From Streptantibioticus parmotrematis (GTDB lineage: Bacteria > Actinomycetota > Actinomycetes > Streptomycetales > Streptomycetaceae), in assembly GCF_019890615.1 (NCBI RefSeq), contig NZ_JAINVZ010000010.1:124001-188000 (forward strand): a stretch of 64,000 nucleotides of DNA, given 5' to 3'. The position numbers and the translations under genes were made by a program. Below are positions 27,387 through 36,606 of the stretch, in pieces (the first letter of the stretch is position 1; every line of letters begins with the position of its first letter). A model generated the notes under the pieces. It did not search any database. It was not told the origin of the DNA and worked only from the letters and a program-made list of their open reading frames with translations.

Positions 27387-27751
27387 CGGGACGCGGCCGC
27401 GGCGCGGGCTGGTCCTTGACCCTGGGGCTGGGGGCCGACCGGGCCTGTGGGCTCGGCGGGTCCTTGACCTTGCCGGGGACAAGGATAGAGCGCTGCGGAC
27501 GCCATACCGGTTGCTTCACCTCCGTACCACGATGTGTAGGTTCGGTGAAGCGATCTGATAATCGCAGGGGAGTCCGAATCCCGCACCGCTTTTCACGCCT
27601 CCTGGGCCGGGTGTTGTGCACTCGTTATGCCCGGGGCGCAAGCGACCCTCCGGTCACAGCTGGCTCACAGCGCTCAGCCGCATGGGTCCTGGTCGGCTCG
27701 TGGGCGGCGGGTGTGCTTCAAAACAATCTCAAATTCGGTCATTCTTCGCAT
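27387..27751. other. Intergenic region between tRNA-Arg and dynA
   Basis: It holds an inverted repeat GCTTCACC/GGTGAAGC with a 25-nt loop (near 27,516-27,556), a pair of TCCTTGACC direct repeats near the tRNA end, and an AT-richer stretch (CTTCAAAACAATCTCAAATTCGG) immediately before dynA that probably contains its promoter. No gene is supported. Confidence 0.55.
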
Positions 27752-29416
27752 GTGGCGATCCTCGACGTACGGCCCGAGTTGATTGACGCGCTGACGGTGT
27801 TGCGCGAACGAGTCGACGCCGCGCGCTTTCCGCTGGCGCTGCCGGGCGCGGCGCGAGCCCGCCGGACACGGTGCGAGTTGCTCGATCAGCTCGACGACTA
27901 CCTGATGCCCCGGCTGCGTTCGCCCGGGGCGCCGCTGCTCGCCGTCGTCGGCGGGTCGACCGGCGCGGGCAAGTCCACCTTGGTCAACTCGCTGGTCGGA
28001 CGCCGCGTCAGCGAGGCGGGGGTGCTGCGGCCGACGACCCGCACACCGGTGCTGGTCTGTCACCCGCACGACCGTGAGTGGTTCGCGGACACACGGGTGC
28101 TGCCCGGGCTGACGCGCGTCGACGCGGACACCGCCGACGCCCGCGGTGACGACACCCCCGCGCGCCGCGAACGGCCCGCCCTGTGGCTGGAAGTCGCCGA
28201 TTCGCTGCCGCCCGGCATCGCGCTGCTGGACGCGCCCGACATCGACTCGCTCGTCGGCGCCAACCGCGAACTCGCCGCCGAGCTCCTGTGCGCCGCCGAC
28301 ATCTGGATCCTGGTGACCACCGCCTCCCGCTACGCCGACGCGCTCCCGTGGCACCTGCTGCGCTCCGCCAAGGAGTACGACGTCACCCTCGGCACCGTGC
28401 TCGACCGGGTGCCGCACCAGATCGCCGCCGAGGTCTCGCACCACTACGCGGCGCTCCTGACGCGGGCCGGGCTGGGCGACGTCCCCCGGTTCACCGTGCC
28501 GGAGTTGCCCGAGTCGGCGGACGGCGGCGGGCTGCTGCCGCGTACCGCGGTCGCCCAACTCGCCGACTGGCTGCGGCACTGCGCGCAGGACCCGGCCGCA
28601 CGGCACGTCGCCGCGCACCGGACCGCGGACGGCGTGCTGGACTCCCTGCGCACCCGGATGCCCGCGCTGGCCGGAGCCTCCGCCGCCCAACACGCCGCCG
28701 TCGTCCGCCTGTCGGGCCACGTCGCCGCCGCGTACACCGGCGCCGCCGACCTCGTCGCCGACGCCGTGCGCGACGGCGAGGTGCTGTCCGGGCAGGCGCA
28801 GGCGCTGTGGCGGGGGTACCCGGCCTGCGGTCCCGAGGCGTTGCAGGGCGCGCTCGCCGAAGGGCTCGCGACGCTGCTGCGGACCGCGGTGGCGGCGGCG
28901 GACGAGACGGCGGCCGCGAGCTGGCGCCGGGACCGGGCGGGCTCGGCCGCGCCGTCGTACGACGCCGAACCGCGTCAGGTCGCGGTCCGCATCGGCCGCG
29001 CGGTGGAACGCTGGCGCACCGCGCTCACCGATCTCGCGTACGAGGAGGTGCGCTTCGCCCGCGACGGGATGCGCGTTCCGGCCGACCCGGAGGACGTCGC
29101 CGCTCTGCTCGGCACCGCGCTGCTGGGCGCCGGGCGCGCGGACGGCGCCGGGGAACGGCTGGCGCGACTGCTGGGCGGGCAGGCCGCCGTACGCATGCGG
29201 GACCGGGCGCGGCACGAACTCGACTGCCTGCTGGAGGAGCTGATGGACGGCGAACGCATCGCGCGGCTCGTGCCGTTGGACGCGCTCGACGTCGCGCCCG
29301 GCCAGCAGGCGGCACTGGTCAGCCAGCACTCGGTGCTGCGCAAGTGCTGGACGCGATCGCGGGAGCGGCGGGAGAGCGCGGAGGTGATGAGCGGATTTTC
29401 TGATGGGTTGTACTGA
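27752..29416 (+). CDS. dynA: Dynamin-like GTPase DynA
   Basis: A 554-aa GTPase. The P-loop [10 protein letters not shown] is at about 67-76, followed by [23 protein letters not shown] (G2/switch region) and LLDAPDIDS (G3). The G4 base-specificity motif is unclear. The C-terminal half is helical and alanine-rich, with no membrane segment. The GTG ([14 protein letters not shown]) is chosen by family resemblance; no strong ribosome site precedes it. Paired dynA-dynB genes in Streptomyces encode dynamin-like proteins that stabilise FtsZ rings at sporulation septa. The partner gene follows 69 bp later. The symbol is assigned from pairing and membrane topology, not from a search. Confidence 0.8.
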   Translation: MAILDVRPELIDALTVLRERVDAARFPLALPGAARARRTRCELLDQLDDYLMPRLRSPGAPLLAVVGGSTGAGKSTLVNSLVGRRVSEAGVLRPTTRTPVLVCHPHDREWFADTRVLPGLTRVDADTADARGDDTPARRERPALWLEVADSLPPGIALLDAPDIDSLVGANRELAAELLCAADIWILVTTASRYADALPWHLLRSAKEYDVTLGTVLDRVPHQIAAEVSHHYAALLTRAGLGDVPRFTVPELPESADGGGLLPRTAVAQLADWLRHCAQDPAARHVAAHRTADGVLDSLRTRMPALAGASAAQHAAVVRLSGHVAAAYTGAADLVADAVRDGEVLSGQAQALWRGYPACGPEALQGALAEGLATLLRTAVAAADETAAASWRRDRAGSAAPSYDAEPRQVAVRIGRAVERWRTALTDLAYEEVRFARDGMRVPADPEDVAALLGTALLGAGRADGAGERLARLLGGQAAVRMRDRARHELDCLLEELMDGERIARLVPLDALDVAPGQQAALVSQHSVLRKCWTRSRERRESAEVMSGFSDGLY

Positions 29417-29485
29417 AAACGGCCGCAAACGGCCGCGGTATGTGGCGGGTTGGGCGATGAGCGAGATGCGTGAGGTGTGTGCCTG

Positions 29486-31216
29486 GTGACCACGACAGTC
29501 GAACCCGCGCGACGGGGGCCATCCGGAACGGCGTCCGGAACAGGAGCCGGGCCGGGCGCGGAGACCGGGGCCCGGGCAGGAGGAGGCTTCGGAACCACTC
29601 GGCGCGACCCCCTGCAACGGCGTGTCGACGCGCTCGGCGAACTGCTCGGGCTCTCGCGCACCCGGGTCGAACCCGACGCGCTCGTGGCGGCCGGCGCGCT
29701 GCTCGACCGGGTCGCCGAGCGCCGCAGGCTCTCGCTCGACCACACCGTCGTGGCGCTCGCGGGCGCGACCGGAAGCGGCAAGTCCTCGCTCTTCAACGCG
29801 CTGACGGGGCTGGAACTCTCCGAGGTGGGGGTGCGGCGGCCGACCACCGGCGAGCCGTTCGCCTGCGCCTGGGACCCGCGGGGCGCCGCGCCGCTGCTGG
29901 ACCGGCTGGGCATCGCGCCGCACGCGCGGTTCGCCCGCCGCAGCCTGCTGGACGGCGTGCACACGCGGCCGGGCGGGTCGGACGCCGGACTCACCGGTCT
30001 CGTCCTGCTCGACCTGCCCGACCACGACTCGGCGACCGACGAGCACCGGCGGCAGGTGGACCGCGTACTCGAACTCGTCGACGCGGTGGTGTGGGTGGTC
30101 GACCCGGAGAAGTACGCGGACGCCGCGCTGCACGAACGCTACCTGCGGCCGCTGGCCGGACTCGCCGACGTGTCGCTCGTCGTGCTCAACCAGGTGGACC
30201 GGCTGCCCACGGAAGCGGCCGAAGCGGTGCTGGACGACCTGCGAGGACTGCTGGACGAGGACGGCCTCGCGCTGGGCGAGCACGGCGAGGCGGGCGCGGT
30301 CGTGCTGGCGACGTCCGTGCTCACCGGTGAGGGCGTCGCCGAACTGCGGGCCGCGCTGGGCGAGGTGGTCGCCGCCAGGGACGCCGCCGACCGGCGCCTG
30401 ACCGCCGACCTGGACGACGTGACGGAACGGCTGCGGCCGGTGTACGTCGGACACGGGGCGGCGGGGCTGACGGACGCGGCACGGGAAGGGTTCGTCGCCC
30501 GGCTCGCCGACGCGGTGGGCGCCGAGGCGGTCGGCCGCACGACGGAACGCGACTGGACGGACGCGGGCCGCAAGGCGTGCGGGGTCCGATGGGGGCGCGT
30601 GCGGCGGCCGTTCACCGGGGGAGGGGTTTCAGGGGGTGCGGAGACTCCGACGGGCCCGGGCGGGTGGGGCGAGGGGGGACGCCTGAGCGCCGCCCGCCCG
30701 GTCGTGGCCGAGGCGACCCGTTCGCTGGCGGAGGCGGCCGCCGAGGGGCTGCCGCAGCCGTGGGCCAACGCCGTCCACGAGGCGGCGCGGCGCGGCGAAC
30801 GCGGGCTCCCGGAAGCCCTGGACGCGGCGATGGAGAAGGCGGACTCCGGCACCGTGGCCGCTCCGCGCTGGTGGTCCGCGGTGGCCCTGACCCAGTGGTG
30901 CCTGGCCCTGCTGGCGGCGGTAGCGGCGGTGGCCTTCGTGGTGACCGCGGCCGGCACGTCGTCGGTGCCGCTGTGGGTGCCGGCGGCGCTGTGCGGCGTG
31001 GGCCTGGCGGGGGGTCCCGTCCTGTCCTGGGTCTGCCGTTCCGTCAACCGCGCCCCGGCCCGCCGCCTCGGCCAGCAGGCGGAACGCGCGCTGCGCGACG
31101 CCGCGGCGGACTGCGGCAGGGCGCGGGTACTGGAGCCGGTGGCGGCGGAGTTGCTGCGGTACGAGGAGGTACGGGACCAGTACGGGGTCGCTGCGCTGGG
31201 CGCGGCGGAGGGGTGA
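29486..31216 (+). CDS. dynB: Dynamin-like membrane GTPase DynB (YfjP-like)
   Basis: A 576-aa GTPase with P-loop GATGSGKSS (about 93-101), switch VRRPTTGEPF, G3 LLDLPDHDS and G4 LNQVD. Two adjacent transmembrane helices (about 470-490 and 494-515) form a hairpin before a cytoplasmic C-terminal tail. This matches DynB, the membrane partner of DynA. The GTG reading MTTTVEPARRG is used; another GTG lies 9 bp upstream. A Gly/Ala-rich N-terminal stretch precedes the G domain, and a Gly-rich loop occurs around 375-390. It probably forms one unit with dynA. Confidence 0.85.
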   Translation: MTTTVEPARRGPSGTASGTGAGPGAETGARAGGGFGTTRRDPLQRRVDALGELLGLSRTRVEPDALVAAGALLDRVAERRRLSLDHTVVALAGATGSGKSSLFNALTGLELSEVGVRRPTTGEPFACAWDPRGAAPLLDRLGIAPHARFARRSLLDGVHTRPGGSDAGLTGLVLLDLPDHDSATDEHRRQVDRVLELVDAVVWVVDPEKYADAALHERYLRPLAGLADVSLVVLNQVDRLPTEAAEAVLDDLRGLLDEDGLALGEHGEAGAVVLATSVLTGEGVAELRAALGEVVAARDAADRRLTADLDDVTERLRPVYVGHGAAGLTDAAREGFVARLADAVGAEAVGRTTERDWTDAGRKACGVRWGRVRRPFTGGGVSGGAETPTGPGGWGEGGRLSAARPVVAEATRSLAEAAAEGLPQPWANAVHEAARRGERGLPEALDAAMEKADSGTVAAPRWWSAVALTQWCLALLAAVAAVAFVVTAAGTSSVPLWVPAALCGVGLAGGPVLSWVCRSVNRAPARRLGQQAERALRDAAADCGRARVLEPVAAELLRYEEVRDQYGVAALGAAEG

Positions 31217-31299
31217 GGCGGGGTGCCGGAGGGGTGAGCTGGGCGCGGCGGAGGGCTGAGCCGGGGGCTGCGGAGGCTTGAGCCGAGGGCTGCTGAGGC

Positions 31300-31335
31300 C
31301 TGAGGGGCTGCGGAGGTCTGAGGGGCTGCGGAGGT
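31300..31335. repeat. 18-bp perfect tandem repeat
   Basis: CTGAGGGGCTGCGGAGGT occurs twice head to tail. Further decayed copies (CTGGGGGCTGCTGAGG, GGCTGCGGAGGCTTGAG) lie on both sides, forming a G-rich minisatellite of about 150 bp. Confidence 0.85.
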
Positions 31336-31494
31336 CTGGGGGCTGCTGAGGCCTGAGGGGCTACGGCTCGCGTGTCCGCAGCCCGCCGACCTGACGCGGT
31401 GGGACTTTCGACCGCGGGGGCTTGAGCCCGCGGCCGTCTTCGGGGGAGGGGTCGGCTCGGTACCCGGTAGTTGTGGCTCCGACCGCGTGGGCCT

Positions 31495-31690
31495 GGGCGC
31501 AGCTCTCAGACGAACGCGAGACGGATCACGCGGGACGTGCGGTTGTGGCCCCGGCAGGCGTTGTGCCGTTTCGCAGGGCCGGGCGCAGCTCCCGACAGCC
31601 GCGAGGCCGATCGCGCTGGACGTGGGCCCGGAGCCCGGCAACCCCGGCGCCCCGCAGCCCCGCCGTGAATGCGCGGGACATGAGCCCCCG
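31495..31690. repeat. Degenerate 86-bp direct repeats
   Basis: GGGCGCAGCTC begins copies at 31,495 and 31,581. Aligned positions continue with CGCGAG.C.GATC.CGC.GGACGTG in both. A third, more decayed copy (GCGCGGGACATGAG) follows 86 bp later. The spacing is constant, so this is a decayed tandem array rather than chance. Confidence 0.7.
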
Positions 31691-31865
31691 CGCGGCCCCC
31701 GTGCCCATGCCGTCGAGCGCGAGGGCGCACATCCTGCCGCCGCCCGGCCCTTGGACCCGCCGCACTCGGCCCCCGTTCCCCCTCCCGGGTGGCGAAGTTT
31801 TCCACAGACGCTCGCCCATCCCCAGAAAACGACTACTTCTCCCACTCCTTGCCAAATCAGCGCAA

Positions 31866-31985
31866 CCTGGTCCCAACGCGAAAGCAGAAGCGCCAACGCA
31901 AGCGCAAGCGCAAACGCGGAACACAGAGCACGAAAAACAGAGCACGGAACGCAGGACACAGAACACAGAACGCACCCGAAGTGGC
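31866..31985. repeat. Purine/A-rich short-period repeats before ssbB
   Basis: Runs such as AACGCAAGCGCAAGCGCAAACGC (period 6) pass into GGAACACAGAGCACG / GAACGCAGGACACAGAACAC (period about 7-14). One strand is strongly A/G/C with few T. Base composition is unlike the surrounding DNA. Confidence 0.75.
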
Positions 31986-32051
31986 GAGCGCGGCGCAGCC
32001 GATGTGCCGGAGAGCGCCATGGAGGGGCCGGACCTGAGGGGGATCACCGTC

Positions 32052-32540
32052 ATGAGCGAGACCTTGGTGACCATCGTCGGAAACGTCGCGACGCAACCCG
32101 AACTGAAGCAGACCTCGACCGGAGTGCCCGTCACCCGGTTCAGACTGGCGACCACGGAACGCCGTTACGACCGCACCGAAGAGCGCTGGAACGACGGCCA
32201 CACGTCGTTCTACACCGTCTGGGCGTGGCGCACGCTCGGCGAGAACGTCGCGGGATCCGTCGGCATCGGCGAACCACTCGTCGTCCAGGGGCGACTGCGC
32301 GTGCATGAACGGGAGGACAAGGGGCAGGGGTTCGTGTCGGCCAGTATCGACGCCGTGGCCGTCGGTCACGACATGTCGAGGGGCACCTCCGCCTTCCGAC
32401 GGGTACTCAAAGCGCGTGCGGAGCTGGTGGATCCGCTCCCCGACCCGTCACCGCCCGCGAAGGTGCAGGCCAAGTCCATGAAGACCGGCGACGCCGAGTC
32501 TCAACGGCCCTCCGAGGAGCGGGAGTTGGTGCCGTCCTGA
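32052..32540 (+). CDS. ssbB: Single-stranded DNA-binding protein SsbB
   Basis: A 162-aa SSB with one OB fold (about 1-110: ETLVTIVGNVATQPELKQT, FRLATTERRYD, YTVWAWRTLGENVA, EPLVVQGRLRVHE). The C-terminal tail is short, basic/proline-containing and ends ELVPS. It lacks the acidic DDDIPF-type tip that recruits replication partners in SsbA. That matches the second Streptomyces SSB, SsbB, which is linked to chromosome segregation during sporulation. GAGGGGG precedes the ATG. It is downstream of dynAB with a long repeat region between. Confidence 0.9.
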   Translation: MSETLVTIVGNVATQPELKQTSTGVPVTRFRLATTERRYDRTEERWNDGHTSFYTVWAWRTLGENVAGSVGIGEPLVVQGRLRVHEREDKGQGFVSASIDAVAVGHDMSRGTSAFRRVLKARAELVDPLPDPSPPAKVQAKSMKTGDAESQRPSEERELVPS

Positions 32541-32872
32541 ACGCCCGGAACGCGGGGCATGCTCCGGGATCGGGCTGCTGGCGGAGAATGCCGTTCTTCG
32601 CCAGCGATTAGCCGGGAAAGCGCCCTGGAGGTGAATTTGCGGTGAACTCTCGCCAATTCATCCTCTTTGCCGGAGCGGAAGTCGCCCAGCGGATTTATCG
32701 ATAATCCCGGAATCATGCGTGATTCAAATAACGATTCAGATTCGAATCGGATCCCGGCTGTGATTACCGATGGTCATGGTGCGGCGGCTTTCTAGGATCC
32801 GTCGGGTAGCACGGGGGTCGGATCTGGAGGCGAGACGCCCCTGAAGTCCCGTCTCGCCCGGAGGGGAAATCC
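32541..32872. other. AT-richer promoter region before the surface-protein gene
   Basis: This gap is clearly less G+C-rich than its surroundings (GATTCAAATAACGATTCAGATT). It includes the 10-bp palindrome GATTCGAATC near 32,742-32,751. It probably holds a developmentally controlled promoter for the downstream secreted protein, but I cannot place the -35/-10 with confidence. Confidence 0.5.
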
Positions 32873-34261
32873 ATGTTCACTGTACGGAGGCGGGCCGCCA
32901 CCCGTCTTGCCGCGGCCGCCCTGGCCTCCGGCCTCGTCGCGGTCGGCGCGATCACCGGTGCCGGGACCGCGTTCGCCGATCAGACCCCGCAGGCCGGCGG
33001 CGCGGCGGGCACCCTCGGCGGCCTGGTGGCCAAGGGAACGGCGCACGTCCAGGGCGAGGGCCAGGTCGAGGCCGGTCTCTTCGACATGACGATCGACGGC
33101 GGCGGCGACCTCACCACCTACTGCATAGACATCCACCACCCGACCAGCCCGGGCGAGACGTACCAGGAGAGCCCCTGGAGCGGCACCTCGCTGGCGACCA
33201 ACCCCGACGCCGGCAAGATCCGCTGGATCCTCCAGAACTCCTACCCCCAGGTCGACGACCTCTCCAAGCTCGCCTCCGAGGCCGGCGTCCCCCACCTGAC
33301 CAAGGACGAGGCCGCCGCCGGCACCCAGGTCGCGATCTGGCGCTACTCCGACCACGTGAAGGTCACGGCCGACGACGCCAACGCCGAGAAGCTCTCGGAG
33401 TGGCTGTCGCAGCAGAAGCAGGACCTCGCCGAGCCCTCCGCGTCGCTGACCGTCAGCCCGCCCTCGGTCTCCGGCAAGGCCGGCACCGAGATCGGCCCGG
33501 TCACCGTCCACACCAACGCCACCTCCGCCCAGCTGAGTCTGGGCGCCGGTGCGCCCGCCGGTGTGAAGCTGGTCGACAAGAGCGGTCACGCGATCACCGA
33601 CGCGGCCAACGGCACGCAGGTCTACTTCGACGTTCCGGCCGGTACCGCGCCGGGCAGCGCCGGGCTGTCGGTGCAGGCCACCACGACGGTGCCGATCGGA
33701 CGGGCGTTCATCGGCGTCGGCCGGTCGGTGGGCAAGCAGACCCAGATCCTCGCGGGCTCGTCCGCCTCGACGGTCGCCGCGCAGGCCACCGCGAGCTGGG
33801 CGAAGCAGGGCGCGATACCGGCGGTCTCCGCGATGGTCGACTGCGCCAAGAGCGGCGTGGACGTCACGGCCACCGACCAGGGCGACGACGCGTTCACCTT
33901 CTCGCTGGCCGGCAAGACCTACACGATCCAGCCGGGCAAGTCGCAGACCATCACGGTCCCGGTGAAGGAGGGCCAGGCCTACTCCATCACCATCAGCGGT
34001 CCGAACGGCTTCAAGAAGACGTTCTCCGGTGTGCTGGACTGCAAGAACACCGGTGGCGGCAGCACCCCGAGCCCGGTCCCCTCGTCGAGCACCACCTCGT
34101 CGACCACCGGCGGGAGCACCGGCGGCAGCAGTGGCGGTCTGGCCGAGACCGGTAGCAGCAGCGCCACCCCGATCATCGGCGGCATGGCGGTCGTGCTGGT
34201 CGTGGTGGGCGGCGGCACCGTCTTCTTCCTGCGCAAGCGCAAGGGCGGCGGCGCGGCCTGA
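32873..34261 (+). CDS. Thioester-domain (TQXA) surface protein with sortase LAETG signal
   Basis: A 462-aa exported protein. The Sec signal peptide is cleaved about after AFA (residue 35). The thioester domain carries the partner residues Cys84 (TTYCIDI) and Gln152 (GTQVAIW), expected to form an internal Cys-Gln thioester able to bind covalently to a target. Ig-like domains follow (about 190-395), then a Ser/Thr/Gly-rich wall spacer. The C-terminal sorting signal is LAETG (423-427), a hydrophobic helix and RKRK, which fits class E sortases. GGAGGGG precedes the ATG. No sortase gene is adjacent. Confidence 0.92.
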   Translation: MFTVRRRAATRLAAAALASGLVAVGAITGAGTAFADQTPQAGGAAGTLGGLVAKGTAHVQGEGQVEAGLFDMTIDGGGDLTTYCIDIHHPTSPGETYQESPWSGTSLATNPDAGKIRWILQNSYPQVDDLSKLASEAGVPHLTKDEAAAGTQVAIWRYSDHVKVTADDANAEKLSEWLSQQKQDLAEPSASLTVSPPSVSGKAGTEIGPVTVHTNATSAQLSLGAGAPAGVKLVDKSGHAITDAANGTQVYFDVPAGTAPGSAGLSVQATTTVPIGRAFIGVGRSVGKQTQILAGSSASTVAAQATASWAKQGAIPAVSAMVDCAKSGVDVTATDQGDDAFTFSLAGKTYTIQPGKSQTITVPVKEGQAYSITISGPNGFKKTFSGVLDCKNTGGGSTPSPVPSSSTTSSTTGGSTGGSSGGLAETGSSSATPIIGGMAVVLVVVGGGTVFFLRKRKGGGAA

Positions 34262-34273
34262 TCCGGCCCGGAC

Positions 34274-34315
34274 GAAGGCCCCGGGCCGCCCCTTCCAGGG
34301 CGTACCGGGGCCTTC
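34274..34315 (+). terminator. Hairpin terminator after the surface protein
   Basis: An 11-bp perfect stem, GAAGGCCCCGG with CCGGGGCCTTC, and a 20-nt loop, 12 bp after the stop codon. There is no T-tract. Confidence 0.7.
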
Positions 34316-34472
34316 GCGGTACCGCGCGGCCGGAGGATGACGCTGGGTGACCGCTTCGGCATGGGGCGGGGGGCCCGGTGCGGGTGGCTCGGGCGCGGGT
34401 TTCCGTGCGGTGCCGGGCGTACGGCAAGATGGGTGTATCTGCCCATCCCCAGATTGGTCCGGACGGTTTCTC

Positions 34473-36137
34473 TTGGCTGAGTACATCTACACCATGCGCA
34501 AGGCCCGCAAGGCCCACGGCGACAAGGTGATCCTCGATGATGTCACGTTGAGCTTCCTGCCCGGAGCGAAGATCGGCGTCGTCGGCCCCAACGGCGCCGG
34601 AAAGTCGACCGTCCTGAAGATCATGGCTGGTCTGGAGCACCCGTCCAACGGTGACGCGTTCCTCGCCCCCGGCTACTCGGTCGGCATGCTGCTGCAGGAG
34701 CCGCCGCTGGACGACTCCAAGACCGTGCTGGAGAACGTGCAGGACGGCGCCGCCGACACGATGGCCAAGCTGAAGCGGTTCAACGAGATCGCCGAGCAGA
34801 TGGCCACCGACTACAGCGACGCGCTGCTGGAGGAGATGGGCAAGCTCCAGGAACAGCTCGACCACGTCAACGGCTGGGACCTGGACGCGCAACTGGAGCA
34901 GGCGATGGACGCGCTGGGCTGCCCGCCCGGCGACTGGCAGGTCACCAACCTCTCCGGTGGTGAGCGCCGCCGCGTCGCGCTGTGCAAGCTGCTGCTGGAG
35001 GCGCCCGACCTGCTGCTGCTGGACGAGCCCACCAACCACCTGGACGCCGAGTCCGTGCAGTGGCTGGAGCAGCACCTCGCCAAGTACGCCGGCACCGTCG
35101 TCGCCGTCACCCACGACCGGTACTTCCTGGACAACGTCGCCCAGTGGATCCTGGAGCTGGACCGCGGCCGGGCGCTGCCGTACGAGGGCAACTACTCCAC
35201 CTACCTGGAGAACAAGGCCTCCCGCCTGAAGGTCGAGGGCCAGAAGGACGCCAAGCGGGCCAAGCGCCTCAAGGAAGAGCTGGAGTGGGTGCGCTCCAAC
35301 GCCAAGGGGCGGCAGGCCAAGTCCAAGTCGCGTCTGGCGCGTTACGAGGAGATGGCCGCCGAGGCGGACAAGATGCGCAAGCTGGACTTCGAGGAGATCC
35401 AGATCCCGCCGGGCCCGCGGCTGGGCAACGTGGTGGTCGAGGTCAACAACCTGTCCAAGGCGTTCGGCGAGAAGGTCCTCATCGACGACCTGTCCTTCAC
35501 CCTCCCGCGCAACGGCATCGTGGGCGTGATCGGCCCCAACGGCGCGGGCAAGACCACGCTGTTCAAGATGATCCAGGGACTGGAGACCCCGGACTCCGGC
35601 GGGATCAAGGTCGGCGACACCGTCAAGATCTCCTACGTCGACCAGGGCCGCGCCAACATCGACCCGAAGAAGACGCTGTGGGCCGTCGTCTCCGACGAGC
35701 TGGACTACATCAACGTCGGCCAGGTCGAGATGCCGTCGCGTGCCTACGTCTCGGCGTTCGGCTTCAAGGGCCCGGACCAGCAGAAGCCGGCCGGCGTCCT
35801 GTCCGGCGGTGAGCGCAACCGCCTCAACCTCGCGCTCACCCTCAAGCAGGGCGGCAACCTGCTGCTCCTCGACGAGCCGACCAACGACCTCGACGTCGAG
35901 ACCCTCTCGTCGCTGGAGAACGCGCTGCTGGACTTCCCCGGCTGCGCCGTGGTCGTCTCCCACGACCGCTGGTTCCTCGACCGGGTCGCCACCCACATCC
36001 TCGCCTACGAGGGCGACTCCAAGTGGTTCTGGTTCGAGGGCAACTTCGAGTCGTACGAGAAGAACAAGGTCGAGCGTCTCGGCGCCGACGCCGCGCGTCC
36101 GCACCGGGCCACCTACAAGAAGCTCACCCGGGGCTGA
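34473..36137 (+). CDS. ettA: ABC-F translational throttle EttA
   Basis: A 554-aa ABC-F ATPase with two soluble NBDs and no membrane domain. Walker A motifs are GPNGAGKST (38-46) and GPNGAGKTT (about 353-361). The signatures are LSGGERRR and LSGGERNR, and the Walker B motifs LLLLDEPTNHLD and LLLLDEPTNDLD. The arm insertion in NBD1 (near 95-140) and the linker KGRQAKSKSRLARYEE between NBDs mark EttA, which binds the ribosomal E site and gates elongation by ATP/ADP ratio. The TTG start (MAEYIYTMRKARK) is set by family alignment. Confidence 0.95.
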   Translation: MAEYIYTMRKARKAHGDKVILDDVTLSFLPGAKIGVVGPNGAGKSTVLKIMAGLEHPSNGDAFLAPGYSVGMLLQEPPLDDSKTVLENVQDGAADTMAKLKRFNEIAEQMATDYSDALLEEMGKLQEQLDHVNGWDLDAQLEQAMDALGCPPGDWQVTNLSGGERRRVALCKLLLEAPDLLLLDEPTNHLDAESVQWLEQHLAKYAGTVVAVTHDRYFLDNVAQWILELDRGRALPYEGNYSTYLENKASRLKVEGQKDAKRAKRLKEELEWVRSNAKGRQAKSKSRLARYEEMAAEADKMRKLDFEEIQIPPGPRLGNVVVEVNNLSKAFGEKVLIDDLSFTLPRNGIVGVIGPNGAGKTTLFKMIQGLETPDSGGIKVGDTVKISYVDQGRANIDPKKTLWAVVSDELDYINVGQVEMPSRAYVSAFGFKGPDQQKPAGVLSGGERNRLNLALTLKQGGNLLLLDEPTNDLDVETLSSLENALLDFPGCAVVVSHDRWFLDRVATHILAYEGDSKWFWFEGNFESYEKNKVERLGADAARPHRATYKKLTRG

Positions 36138-36144
36138 GGACGCG

Positions 36145-36606
36145 ATGGCACGCCACATCTACCGCTGCCCGCTGCGGTGGTCGGACATGGACGCCTTCGG
36201 CCACGTCAACAACGCCGTCTTCCTGCGGTACCTGGAGGAGGCGCGCATCGACCTGACGTTCCGGCGGGCGCCGGGCGAGGGCCGCGGGTCGTTCTCGGGC
36301 GGCTCGGTGGTCGCGCGGCACGAGATCGACTACCTGCGCCCGCTGGTGCATTCCTACGAGCCGGTGACCGTCGAGACGTGGGTGACGCGGATGACCGCCG
36401 CGTCGGTGACCTACGCCTACGAGATCAAGGACGCCGAGCAGGTGTACGTGCGGGCGCGGACGGTTGTCGTGCCCTACGACCTGACCGAGGGCCGTCCGCG
36501 CCGCCTCACGCCCGAGGAGCGGGAGTTCCTGGAGGGCTACCGGGACGACGGGGCCGAGGGGCCGGACAGCGGTGAGCGCGCGCCGGAGGAGGCCGTGGCG
36601 GTATGA
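36145..36606 (+). CDS. 4-hydroxybenzoyl-CoA-type hotdog thioesterase
   Basis: A 153-aa single-hotdog acyl-CoA thioesterase of the YbgC/FcbC type. The active-site block WSDMDAFGHVNNAVFLRYLE contains the conserved Asp, His and Asn. It begins 7 bp after ettA and overlaps the next gene by 4 bp (ATGA), so it belongs to an ettA operon. The acyl substrate is unknown. Confidence 0.9.
   Translation: MARHIYRCPLRWSDMDAFGHVNNAVFLRYLEEARIDLTFRRAPGEGRGSFSGGSVVARHEIDYLRPLVHSYEPVTVETWVTRMTAASVTYAYEIKDAEQVYVRARTVVVPYDLTEGRPRRLTPEEREFLEGYRDDGAEGPDSGERAPEEAVAV

Larger units (their letters stand above)
31217..32051. other. Long repeat-rich non-coding region between dynB and ssbB
   Basis: From left to right: a G-rich run with an 18-bp tandem repeat, a zone of degenerate 86-bp direct repeats, a DnaA-box-like TTTTCCACA (31,798-31,806), and an A-rich stretch of short-period purine repeats just before ssbB. 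No open frame has family or codon support. This is the longest gene-free stretch in the window. Confidence 0.7.

Noticed and set aside
31217-31985. Possible CRISPR array in the repeat region
   Set aside because: Units are directly adjacent or decayed, with no unique spacers of constant length and no cas genes.
34173-36158. A 661-codon open frame on the minus strand opposite ettA
   Set aside because: The ettA strand carries complete Walker and signature motifs; the opposite frame is a composition artefact with no motif.
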